A DNA stretch of 26,660 nt from an uncultured Hungatella sp. (GTDB lineage Bacteria; Bacillota; Clostridia; Lachnospirales; Lachnospiraceae): contig CAJTOT010000005.1 of assembly GCA_910577935.1 (NCBI GenBank), positions 89,123-115,782 on the forward strand, read 5' to 3'. Numbering within the stretch: position 1 is the first letter of the stretch; each line of letters begins with the position of its first letter. The position numbers and the translations under genes were made by a program. Positions 7,197 through 14,161 of the stretch are shown here, piece by piece. The notes under the pieces are model-generated. The model saw nothing but the letters and a program-made list of their open reading frames with translations, had not been told where the DNA came from and did not search any database.

Positions 7197-10100
7197 ATGG
7201 GATACAGGGAGTTAATTGACTGGAATATAGGAACCGTCTATCAGACAGGTATTGCCACTAAGATTCTCCAGCATATGGACAGAATCAGGAATGAGAGCGA
7301 TATCTCCCAGTCCAGGCGGTGGATTATGGAGCTGCTTCAGAACAGCCGGGATGTGGCCTATGAGGAGCAGGCGGTGAGGGTGAGAGTGGTTCTTCTGGAG
7401 GATACGGTCACTTTTTCTCACAGTGGGAAGCCTTTTCGGGTGAAGGATATTTTATCCATCATCAACCAGGTGTCCTCTAAAAGCCCGGAGGATACCTCGG
7501 TGGGACAGTTCGGAACAGGCTTCATGACCACCTATCAGCTCAGTGAGACTGTGGATATTCAGGGTCTGATTAAGGACGGGGAGCTTCCGTGTAAGCCGTT
7601 TTCCGTGAGGCTGGACAGAAGAGGAACCACAAAGGAAGAGATTCTGGACGAGATTTTCAAGACCATGGAACAGCTGAAGAAGGTGGATGAGGCGGAGGAG
7701 AAGGAGGATTTTTCTCCGGAGGCTTTTAATACCGGCTTTATCTATCATCTGGACAGCCAGGAGAGCAGAACAGCCGCCAGGAGGGGGCTGGAGGATCTGC
7801 AGGAGACTATCCTCTATGTGCTTCTGTTTTCTGAGAAGATCGCTTCCGTGGAGCTGGTTTTTGGGTCAGGTGAGAATTCCCGGACCGTAAGATTTCAGCG
7901 GGGGCCCCAGGAAGACGCGGGAGGCGGGCTCAAAAGGCTGTCTGTAGAGAAAATCGCGGAGGAGGGAGGAGAGAGGACAGCCTCCGTTCAGACGGCGGTG
8001 TGGCTTTCGGAGGGAGACCTGACGGTGGCCGCCGGCTGGGACGGGGAGGGCTTTGTGCCTGTGTCGCCGAAGCTGCCCAGGCTGTTTGTGGATTTTCCTC
8101 TCATCGGGACGGAAAATTTTCCGTTTCCCGTGGTGGTCAACTGCAGGAGCTTCAGGGTCAATGAATCCAGAAGCGGGATCACCCTGGTGGACAATGAAAC
8201 TTCCAGGGACGCGGTGGTGAACAAGGAGCTTATGGAGCGGGGAGTAAGGCTGTACGGAGGGTTTTTGAGGAGCGCGCTGGAGGCAGGATACAGAAGGATG
8301 GACCATATCGTGGCCGTGCCGGGGTGGACGCCCAGCCGGGAGCTGTCAGAGGAGTGGGTGAAGAGGCATCTCTACCAAAGGCTTCTGGACATCGTGTCCG
8401 GTGAAGAGATGATCAGAACCGGGGCGGGGACGGTGAATTTCCGCCACGAGGAGCTGTATCTCCTCCGGGGAGAAAGCCGTGAGGAGACGGAGGATTTGAG
8501 AAGGCTTGTCCAGGTTCTTCGGCATATCCGGGTTCCGGAGGGGGAGGAGGACTGGAGTCTGGCATTTGCCGGATATGAGGTTTCGGAGTCGAAATCCCTG
8601 AGCATAGAGACGGTGGCGGCCAGGGCCGGGGCTTATCTTGCGGACAGTCTGGAGGAAGACAAGATGGAAGCCCTGGAATGGTGCCAGGCGCTGTACAGGG
8701 CTGCCATGAAGAATCGGGAGCTGGCGGTGAGAATCAGGGCGGGAGAGCTAAACCTGTTTCCCAACCAGGACCCTGAGGACTGGCGGCAGAGGCGGCTGTT
8801 TCATATCCATGAAATCAGGAGAGACCCTCAGATTCCCTGCATACTGAAAGAAGTCAGCGATGTTCTGGATCAGCTGGAGCCGCAGAAGGGGGAGGAGCCG
8901 CTGAGGCTCAGGAAAAACCTGCTCCACAGCGGATTTGACGATATGGGACTTAAGGAGCTGGAGGATTATGACCGGGTGAGGCTTTACAATCATATTCTCA
9001 GGAGAAGCAGCCGCAAGTACGGGGCGGCAAACGGCAGCCTCCGGCAGAGCCAGTATGAGCATGTCTGGAGAAAGGCGTGGCAGCTTCTCTTGTCCTGCGG
9101 GGAGGACAGGGAGCTCTATGAGCTGTCCAGGGCGGCCTACAGAGAGGTCTACGGGGAAGAACTCCCGCCGCGGAATGTGGCGGACGACGAGTTTTATGAC
9201 GGAATGTGGCGGAACGCCTTCTCCAACGCGGCCAGGCAGATTCTGGAGGCCATAGAGGGGAGCCGTGACATGGAAACCCTCTGCAGGGAGATGCTGGCAG
9301 GGAAGAGCCGGAAGGAGGCTTATGGGTGGCTCAACAGAGTCTATCAAAAAGCGTTCTGGTACATGGGCCAGTCAAATCTGCGGCGCGCCTGCGCATTTCC
9401 TAATCAGAAAGGGAGCTTCCGGGCGCTGGAGGACTTAAGGGAAGACAGGACGCAGGGAGAGCAGCTCAAGAGGATCGCGGGGCAGTTCGCGGACCAGGAG
9501 GGCGCCTGCGACGTGTATGAGTACATGCTGGACAGAAATATCACCCTGAAGGATGTCTCTCTTCCGTCTGTGGGGGACGAGGAGGTGGCCATGAGGATCA
9601 ACCGGGTGGTGCAGGGGATTTTGTCATCCAGGAACCTCTCTGACGCGAAGCCGGAGCACCAGGAGGCGTGCACGGCCCTTCTGGGGTGGATTCAGGAGAA
9701 CCCCCAGCTGGCAAAAAGGTATTTTCCGGGATTTGCAAAGGAGGAGGAGCAGATGCGTCTGCTGACTCCCAAGGCGGCGGTGCGCATCCAGAGAAAAGCC
9801 ATGGAGTGCCAGTCTATCCTGGAGAAGCTGGGGGCGTCCACGGCGGAGGAGGCCATGGAGAAGCTGTCGGCCTTAAAGGAACAGGCGGAGAAGGAGAGGA
9901 ACTGGGAGAGGGACCGGGAAGGCGGGATGTCCGCAGGAAGGCGCACAGCGTGGGAGGACATGGTCTGGGACCAGGCCATGGAAGCGGAGTTCGGCGCGCT
10001 GCCGGAAGAAGGCCGAAGGGATATCTGCCGGGAAATCGGAATCGGGGGAGAGAAATTTGCCCTGGGCAAGGTGGCGGAATATTTTCTTGGGCAAAACTAT

Positions 10101-10496
10101 GTAAAGGTACGGGAGAGCGGGGAGGAGCTATTGCTTTTAGGGGAGCGTGACGAAAAAAGCCAGGTGAGAATCTTCTACCCGGACAGCAGGGTGTACCATC
10201 AGGCCGGTTGGGATATCCGGGTGACGGTCACGTCAGAAGGAAAACGGGAGGAATACTACCTGGAAGTAAAGACCCACACGGCAGGGAGCGTCCGCAGGAG
10301 GGAAGTGTATCTGTCCAACGAGCAGATGAAGGCGGCGGTGAAAAACCGCGGCAGGTACGTGGTTCTGGGGGTGGTGTACAATTACAGGCAGAGGCGGGGA
10401 GAGAAGATGACTGCCATCCCGGACCCGGTAAATTGCATTGCCGACGGGACCATGGTTAACCAGCAGAAGGGATATGTATTTTTAATCGGTGAGTGA
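7197..10496 (+). CDS. Sacsin-like GHKL ATPase with C-terminal DUF3883 nuclease domain
   Basis: A 1099-residue cytoplasmic protein. The N-terminus is a GHKL/HATPase fold of the sacsin N-terminal kind: the N-box ELLQNSRD at 45-52, SHSGKPF at 74-80 in place of the usual DxGxG box, and a glycine lid SVGQFGTGF at 101-109. A long, mostly helical middle (about 400-930) is not recognisable to me. The C-terminus (about 960-1080) looks like DUF3883, a PD-(D/E)XK-type nuclease: GWDI with D1006, then LEVKTH with E1023 and K1025, and a SNEQMKAA helix. The ATG at 7197 follows AGGGAGGA. The RNA ligase gene starts 13 bp after its stop. Proteins pairing such ATPases with DUF3883 are frequent in defence islands. 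Its target is unknown; the nuclease assignment rests on motif spacing. Confidence 0.8.
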   Translation: MGYRELIDWNIGTVYQTGIATKILQHMDRIRNESDISQSRRWIMELLQNSRDVAYEEQAVRVRVVLLEDTVTFSHSGKPFRVKDILSIINQVSSKSPEDTSVGQFGTGFMTTYQLSETVDIQGLIKDGELPCKPFSVRLDRRGTTKEEILDEIFKTMEQLKKVDEAEEKEDFSPEAFNTGFIYHLDSQESRTAARRGLEDLQETILYVLLFSEKIASVELVFGSGENSRTVRFQRGPQEDAGGGLKRLSVEKIAEEGGERTASVQTAVWLSEGDLTVAAGWDGEGFVPVSPKLPRLFVDFPLIGTENFPFPVVVNCRSFRVNESRSGITLVDNETSRDAVVNKELMERGVRLYGGFLRSALEAGYRRMDHIVAVPGWTPSRELSEEWVKRHLYQRLLDIVSGEEMIRTGAGTVNFRHEELYLLRGESREETEDLRRLVQVLRHIRVPEGEEDWSLAFAGYEVSESKSLSIETVAARAGAYLADSLEEDKMEALEWCQALYRAAMKNRELAVRIRAGELNLFPNQDPEDWRQRRLFHIHEIRRDPQIPCILKEVSDVLDQLEPQKGEEPLRLRKNLLHSGFDDMGLKELEDYDRVRLYNHILRRSSRKYGAANGSLRQSQYEHVWRKAWQLLLSCGEDRELYELSRAAYREVYGEELPPRNVADDEFYDGMWRNAFSNAARQILEAIEGSRDMETLCREMLAGKSRKEAYGWLNRVYQKAFWYMGQSNLRRACAFPNQKGSFRALEDLREDRTQGEQLKRIAGQFADQEGACDVYEYMLDRNITLKDVSLPSVGDEEVAMRINRVVQGILSSRNLSDAKPEHQEACTALLGWIQENPQLAKRYFPGFAKEEEQMRLLTPKAAVRIQRKAMECQSILEKLGASTAEEAMEKLSALKEQAEKERNWERDREGGMSAGRRTAWEDMVWDQAMEAEFGALPEEGRRDICREIGIGGEKFALGKVAEYFLGQNYVKVRESGEELLLLGERDEKSQVRIFYPDSRVYHQAGWDIRVTVTSEGKREEYYLEVKTHTAGSVRRREVYLSNEQMKAAVKNRGRYVVLGVVYNYRQRRGEKMTAIPDPVNCIADGTMVNQQKGYVFLIGE

Positions 10497-10509
10497 GGAG
10501 GAATGAATT

Positions 10510-11490
10510 GTGGGAACATTTATGAGATATCAGCATGTAGAACGTTTTGGGAGAACAGGAGTGAGGGGAATCGAGAAAGGGACATGCTATGTGTTTCCCA
10601 AGATTGACGGCGCCAACGCCAGCGCGTGGCTCACCGGCGACGGCCGCCTCCACGCCGCCTCCAGAAACCGGGAACTGGGAGAACAGAAAAAAGACAACGG
10701 ATTTTTTGCCTTCTCCCAGACGGACGAAAAACTCAGGGCTTATCTGGAGAAGCATCCGGACCACAGGCTGTTCGGGGAGTGGCTGATCCCTCATACGCTG
10801 AAAAACTATGAAGCGGACGCGTGGAATAGATTCTATGTTTTTGACGTGGCGGTGGCGGATGAGAGGACATCCACAGGGCTGCGCTATCTGCCCTATGACG
10901 CGTGGCAGCAGGATATAGAGGCGTCAGGGCTTGATTATATAAAGCCTCTGGGAGTGGTGGAAAACGGGACATTTGAGGATTTTGTGCCGTTTCTGGAGAA
11001 AAATACCTGGCTGGTCAGGGAAGGCGGAGGCATAGGCGAGGGAATCGTCATCAAAAATTACAGCTTTTTTACGGAGGACAGCTGCCAGGTCTGGGCCAAA
11101 ATCGTGGCAAAGGACTACCAGGAGATGAGGGGAGAGCTGTGCCTGGGGATATCCCTGGAGCGGCAGATCGTGGAGGAGTTCTTAAGCGCCTCCGTGATCG
11201 AGAAGGAATTTGCGAAAATGAAAGTGGCCAACGGGGGCTTCTGGGACAAGGAGCTGATCTCGCCTCTGTTCAGAAGAATATTCAAAACCCTTGTGGAAGA
11301 GGAAATGTGGGAAATTCTGGTAAAATATAAGAATCCGGTGCTGGATTTCGGTCGGATGTTCGCGGCGGCGGTGAACAAAACAAAGGAGACCATCCCCGAT
11401 CTGTTTCAGTACAGAAAAAAAGTAAATACGGAAAAATTGAGTACAGAAAATTGTAAAAATTTTGTGTTTGACATCCGGGGGGAAGTGTAG
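10510..11490 (+). CDS. Rnl2-like RNA ligase (first copy)
   Basis: Covalent nucleotidyltransferase expected to seal 3'-OH/5'-phosphate RNA ends using ATP. All superfamily motifs are visible: motif I KIDG with adenylated Lys31, motif Ia SRNRE near 51, motif III FGEW at 88-91, IIIa FYVFDV at 108-113, motif IV EGIVIK at 177-182 and motif V WAKIV with K197. A helical C-terminal domain (about 215-326) resembles that of the second ligase at 22052-22954. The GTG at 10510 is preferred, as AGGAGG at 10496-10501 lies eight bases upstream; ATG at 10522 is an alternative. It sits 13 bp behind the ATPase-nuclease, so the two form an operon. Its last codons carry the -35 box of ssrA. The exact substrate is unknown. 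Confidence 0.87.
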   Translation: MGTFMRYQHVERFGRTGVRGIEKGTCYVFPKIDGANASAWLTGDGRLHAASRNRELGEQKKDNGFFAFSQTDEKLRAYLEKHPDHRLFGEWLIPHTLKNYEADAWNRFYVFDVAVADERTSTGLRYLPYDAWQQDIEASGLDYIKPLGVVENGTFEDFVPFLEKNTWLVREGGGIGEGIVIKNYSFFTEDSCQVWAKIVAKDYQEMRGELCLGISLERQIVEEFLSASVIEKEFAKMKVANGGFWDKELISPLFRRIFKTLVEEEMWEILVKYKNPVLDFGRMFAAAVNKTKETIPDLFQYRKKVNTEKLSTENCKNFVFDIRGEV

Positions 11491-11496
11491 TAGTAT
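11468..11496 (+). promoter_or_regulatory. ssrA promoter inside the end of the ligase gene
   Basis: A consensus TTGACA at 11468-11473 and TAGTAT at 11491-11496 are 17 bases apart. The -35 and most of the spacer are the last codons of the RNA ligase gene, whose TAG stop ends at 11490. Transcription would begin near 11503, leaving about 15 bases to be removed by RNase P to form the mature tmRNA 5' end. Confidence 0.72.
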
Positions 11497-11517
11497 ATCA
11501 TTACTACATCCGGTAAC

Positions 11518-11855
11518 GGGCCTGTACTGGTTTCGACAGGGATCATGCAGCTGGTGAAGCTATCCGCACGCGATGCGTCAAATGGCAAAATTAAATATAA
11601 ACGCTGAAGATAATTTAGCATACGCTGCTTAGTTGCAGCCGTCAGCCTTAGTGCACTCACACATTAAGAACCTGGCGTCGACTATGTGAGAAACGACGCA
11701 TACAAAGCTTTGAGTATGCGGGCGTATTATGAAGCTACTAAAACCGCCAGAGCGTCAGTCCCCCGGGCGGCAGAGGGAAAGTCAATTGGCTGACTATGAT
11801 AGTAGAAGAACAGGGAATTGGTTTTTGGACACGGGTTCAAATCCCGTCAGGTCCA
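11518..11855 (+). ncRNA. ssrA: Transfer-messenger RNA (tmRNA)
   Basis: Rescues stalled ribosomes by acting first as tRNA-Ala and then as a short message. The 5' GGGCCTG (11518-11524) pairs with CAGGTCC (11848-11854), with one G-T pair, to form the acceptor stem. The T-arm is ACGGG-TTCAAAT-CCCGT, and ACTGGTTTCGACAGGG is the typical 5' tRNA-like segment. The tag reading frame most likely begins at GCT 11603, after an AAATATAAAC context like other resume sites, and encodes AEDNLAYAA, ending at TAG 11630-11632. A start at the in-frame GCA near 11585 would give a 15-residue tag and is less likely. CCA is not encoded: the bases after the discriminator A are CT. A strong terminator follows. Confidence 0.97.
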
Positions 11856-11860
11856 CTCTC

Positions 11861-11920
11861 ATAAAAACCCCTGAAGACGGCGGATTCTTCGATGAATGCC
11901 GCGTTTTCAGGGGTTTTTAT
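11861..11920 (+). terminator. Terminator after ssrA, likely bidirectional
   Basis: ATAAAAACCCCTGAA (11861-11875) is the exact reverse complement of TTCAGGGGTTTTTAT (11906-11920), a 15-bp stem with further pairing inside. Because both ends are A/T runs it can also stop transcription from the minus-strand gene at 12032. Confidence 0.9.
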
Positions 11921-12031
11921 GCCGTTTTATGCTGAAGCTGGAGGCCGCATAGCGCCCGAGATCATGAAAGCGAAAGCGTGAGTCCAGCCCTGCTGACGGC
12001 ATTTTTATAAAGAAAAAAATATTGTCAATAT

Positions 12032-12427
12032 CTATGCGGTCTCGTTAATCCGCTGCTTGAGCTTTCGGACATCGCTCTCCAGCCGGGAGACCCGAAGCAG
12101 GAGCATCTCTTTCTCGGTCTCCACCCTTAAGGCATCATCCAACTTGCGGGACAGGTCGAGGTGGCCTTCCGCTATGATCATGATCTCCTTATTCGTTTCA
12201 TTCTCCAGGGTCATCTGGATTTCGGTTACTTTACTTTCTACGTTGTCGAGTCTTGAGTCCATGTTGTCGAGTCTTGAGTCCATGTTGTCGAGTCTTGAGT
12301 CCATGTTGTCGAGCCTTGAGTCCATGCTGTCGAGCCTTGAATCCATGCTGTCGAGTCTTGAGTCCAGGGGCTTGACAATCCCGCTTACAACTTCGGCTAT
12401 CATTTCCAGGTCTTTTTTTTCCAGCAT
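12032..12427 (-). CDS. Coiled-coil protein with heptad repeats
   Basis: A 131-residue protein of unknown function. Residues about 21-62 are six near-perfect copies of a seven-residue unit of the form MDSRLDN, giving hydrophobic residues at regular a/d positions and so a long parallel coiled coil. The C-terminal half (LLLRVSRLESDVRKLKQRI) is also coiled-coil. No signal peptide or membrane segment is seen. The start at 12427 has AGGAGG eight bases upstream on the minus strand. It lies 68 bp downstream of the XRE regulator on the same strand, so the two may be co-transcribed. Similar repeat-length-variable coiled-coil proteins occur near mobile elements in gut Clostridia (family recall, not checked). 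Confidence 0.75.
   Translation of the reverse strand: MLEKKDLEMIAEVVSGIVKPLDSRLDSMDSRLDSMDSRLDNMDSRLDNMDSRLDNMDSRLDNVESKVTEIQMTLENETNKEIMIIAEGHLDLSRKLDDALRVETEKEMLLLRVSRLESDVRKLKQRINETA
12242..12367. repeat. 21-bp tandem repeat, six copies
   Basis: Six consecutive copies of GTTGTCGAGTCTTGAGTCCA plus one base. The first three are identical, and the last three carry T-to-C or G-to-A changes. The unit is exactly seven codons, so gain or loss of copies keeps the coiled-coil gene in frame. Confidence 0.95.
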
Positions 12428-12495
12428 TCGTTTATCCTCCTGAATATGTTTTATAATTCTATTCTACACCATCGGGCCGCTTCCGGGAATGGGGG

Positions 12496-13044
12496 TTAAT
12501 CCGGCTCCCCGGAATCACCGCTGGCTCCCATGGCAAAGCCGGCATGACAGTTCCCGCCATCCAGAGGAACCTCCATGGCGCCGCAGATCATATCCTCAAA
12601 CTCACTGCTCTTCCCGGCGGCGGCCATCCGGCTGCAATAGGAAAGGAGGCGGCTGAAAGCCTGTCCTCGGGCCTCCAGCTCTGTGATCCGTTCCAGGGAC
12701 TGCCGGAGCTGGCCGGAGCGCTCGAGTTCCCAGTTAAGCACGGAGTCGACGTGGGAACGGCCCGGATCGTCGAGGGAGCGGTATTTTTCAATGTGTTCAA
12801 ATTCGGAGGACTTTAATTGATGCGTGGAACGCCTTTCTTTTTCTTCTGTTATTCCTAATAAATAGTCTGTGGACACTTCAAAAAAATCAGACATTTGTTT
12901 TAGAAATGTATATCCAGGTTCTCTTACATCGGTTTCATAATTTCTCAATGTAGTCTCCGGTATTCCTATGTGTTCGGCAAAACTCTTGCGGGTATGAAAT
13001 CCTCGTCCTTCTCTGAGCCGGGATAATCTGCTTCCGAAAGTCAT
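12496..13044 (-). CDS. XRE-family transcriptional regulator
   Basis: A 182-residue predicted DNA-binding regulator. Residues 1-65 form a Cro/C1-type helix-turn-helix (FGSRLSRLREGRG, then KSFAEHIGIPETTLRNYETD), followed by SDFFEVSTDYLLG, which closes the domain in many phage- and ICE-type repressors. The remaining 110 residues are helical and unrecognised. I start at 13044, where the conserved domain begins and AGGGGG lies seven bases upstream; the longer open frame to 13161 runs through the palindromes and its own leader. A near-perfect sigma-A promoter lies upstream at 13160-13188, and a nested palindrome at 13080-13152 in the leader is a candidate autoregulatory site. Confidence 0.87.
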   Translation of the reverse strand: MTFGSRLSRLREGRGFHTRKSFAEHIGIPETTLRNYETDVREPGYTFLKQMSDFFEVSTDYLLGITEEKERRSTHQLKSSEFEHIEKYRSLDDPGRSHVDSVLNWELERSGQLRQSLERITELEARGQAFSRLLSYCSRMAAAGKSSEFEDMICGAMEVPLDGGNCHAGFAMGASGDSGEPD

Positions 13045-13079
13045 CCAAGCACCCCCTTTAGGTCTCTTATATGATGCCA

Positions 13080-13152
13080 GGGTCAAAAGGTCATGTATGA
13101 CATGCCTGCATGTCAATACATGACTTTGGGACCCGAAAAAACCTTTTGACCC
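13080..13152. promoter_or_regulatory. Nested palindromes in the XRE leader
   Basis: GGGTCAAAAGGT (13080-13091) and ACCTTTTGACCC (13141-13152) are exact inverted repeats. Within them, TCATGTATGACATGC (13091-13105) and GCATGTCAATACATGA (13108-13123) form a second palindrome broken by one base, with a perfect core TGACATGC/GCATGTCA. The element starts right at the expected transcription start of the XRE gene, so it could be an operator or a structured 5' leader. Confidence 0.62.
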
Positions 13153-13159
13153 CAACATC

Positions 13160-13188
13160 ATTATATATAATATTTTTCATGGTGTCAA
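13160..13188 (-). promoter_or_regulatory. Consensus sigma-A promoter of the XRE gene
   Basis: On the minus strand TTGACA (13188-13183) and TATAAT (13165-13160) are both perfect and 17 bases apart. Transcription would start near 13153 and read through the nested palindromes into the XRE gene. Confidence 0.8.
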
Positions 13189-13318
13189 CACTGAAATGCC
13201 CAAAACAGGCAGAAATTACAGAAAAAATGCTCAAAATATTTTTCGTGAATAATTCTTTCCCCTCTGTCATATAATGGCAATAAACGGACAACCGTAATAT
13301 GATATCAGGAGGGCAAAC

Positions 13319-13573
13319 ATGGAGAGAAGGCATAGAAGGACCCGGAGAGAGAAACTGGAGGACGAGCTGACCAGCACGGAGGCGGCCATTGAGCAGTACC
13401 GGGCGGCCATTGCTGCCATGGAGGAGAAACGCCAGTCTCTTCTTGAGGAGATCGAGTCGGAACATATCCGGGAAGTGACAAAACTTTTGAAAGAGAAAAA
13501 TCTGTCTGTAAACCAGCTGAAAGACTTGCTGGGAGACATGACAGGCGACGATCTGGAGAGGCAGGGCGCTTAA
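13319..13573 (+). CDS. Small coiled-coil protein, possibly DUF4315-like
   Basis: An 84-residue charged protein. Residues 8-50 are a coiled coil (LEDELTSTEAAIEQYRAAIA and the following EEKRQSLLEEIE), followed by HIREVTKLLKEKNLSVNQLKDLL. The overall plan, a basic N-terminus with a coiled coil then a short helix ending in an LL motif, resembles the DUF4315 proteins of conjugative elements, but I am not certain. AGGAGGG at 13307-13313 precedes the ATG by five bases. A TATAAT at 13270-13275 may be its -10, although no good -35 is present. It is divergent from the XRE gene, an arrangement typical of regulated accessory genes. A terminator overlaps its stop codon. Confidence 0.7.
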   Translation: MERRHRRTRREKLEDELTSTEAAIEQYRAAIAAMEEKRQSLLEEIESEHIREVTKLLKEKNLSVNQLKDLLGDMTGDDLERQGA

Positions 13574-13585
13574 GTCCTGCTTTTT
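13561..13585 (+). terminator. Terminator overlapping the small ORF stop codon
   Basis: GCAGGGC (13561-13567) pairs with GTCCTGC (13574-13580), followed by five T residues. The TAA stop lies in the loop. Confidence 0.65.
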
Positions 13586-13716
13586 ATCATGCGGAAGCTT
13601 CTCCCTGGTTCTGGCAAGCGGACGATGAGCAGACGCGGTGTCCGCAACAGACGGACAGAAAAGGAATTTTGGGACATGATTTTCAGCCGGCAGGATTTCA
13701 CAGATATTTCACAGTT

Positions 13717-13746
13717 TTTACAACATTTGGACGCAATTTTTATATA
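13717..13746 (+). promoter_or_regulatory. Possible promoter for the 75-residue ORF
   Basis: TTTACA (13717-13722) and TATATA (13741-13746) are 18 bases apart, 40 bases before the predicted start at 13786. Confidence 0.35.
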
Positions 13747-13785
13747 AGCTGGTGTCAGTACAGACGCAAGGAGAATTCAGGCAAT

Positions 13786-14013
13786 ATGGAACAGGAATTA
13801 TTGAAATCCGGGGAAAAGAAAGACAGTGAAGAGATTGATTTTGTGAAAGAATTCGAGACAGATGTTTTTTTGAGAACCTGCATCAATGCTCCGGGAGAAG
13901 CTTCGCCGGACCAGGTTTCAAGCTTCGCCTACGGATGCGCCGCGTATCAGACTATAGCCGGGGCAGACGCTCTCTTGAAAAGCAGGAGAGCGCTGACATC
14001 AAAAAAAGCATGA
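13786..14013 (+). CDS. Small hypothetical protein
   Basis: A 75-residue soluble protein that I do not recognise. The N-terminal half is acidic and lysine-rich (MEQELLKSGEKKDSEEIDFV), and the C-terminal half contains FAYGCAAYQTIAGADALL. The ATG at 13786 has AAGGAG about 12 bases upstream, which is a little far; the open frame extends to 13669, but the extra part is low-complexity and includes the promoter-like sequence. A convincing terminator follows at 14036, which supports a real transcript. Function unknown. Confidence 0.5.
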   Translation: MEQELLKSGEKKDSEEIDFVKEFETDVFLRTCINAPGEASPDQVSSFAYGCAAYQTIAGADALLKSRRALTSKKA

Positions 14014-14035
14014 TCTTCCCATTTTCCCGCCGTCC

Positions 14036-14060
14036 GGGCTGCCTTCGCAGCCTGTTTTTT
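14036..14060 (+). terminator. Intrinsic terminator
   Basis: GGGCTGC (14036-14042) pairs with GCAGCCT (14047-14053) over a CTTC loop, followed by G and a run of T residues. It ends the small-ORF transcript ahead of the nucleotidyltransferase promoter. Confidence 0.78.
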
Positions 14061-14091
14061 TCTGTTTTTTCTATATTACGATAAAAAATGC

Positions 14092-14120
14092 TAGACTTAC
14101 CCTGCCAAGGAAGGTATACT
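14092..14120 (+). promoter_or_regulatory. Promoter of the nucleotidyltransferase gene
   Basis: TAGACT (14092-14097) and TATACT (14115-14120) are 17 bases apart and 41 bases before the start at 14162. The -35 is imperfect. Confidence 0.5.
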
Positions 14121-14161
14121 TTTTTTCATAAGACGCCGGCCCGGGAAAGGAAGTGAAGACA

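Noticed and set aside
7044..11855. Integrative element using the ssrA 3' end as attachment site for the ATPase-ligase operon
   Set aside because: The operon is upstream of ssrA, no integrase gene is present and no second copy of the ssrA 3' end is visible.
11729..11935. Open frame inside ssrA
   Set aside because: It lies within the structured tmRNA and its terminator; the tag frame is a different one.
12242..12367. Possible CRISPR array
   Set aside because: The repeats are contiguous, with no spacers, and are in frame within a coding gene.
12057..12443. Plus-strand repeat protein opposite the coiled-coil gene
   Set aside because: It mirrors the 21-bp repeat; the minus strand has the ribosome binding site and a sensible coiled coil.
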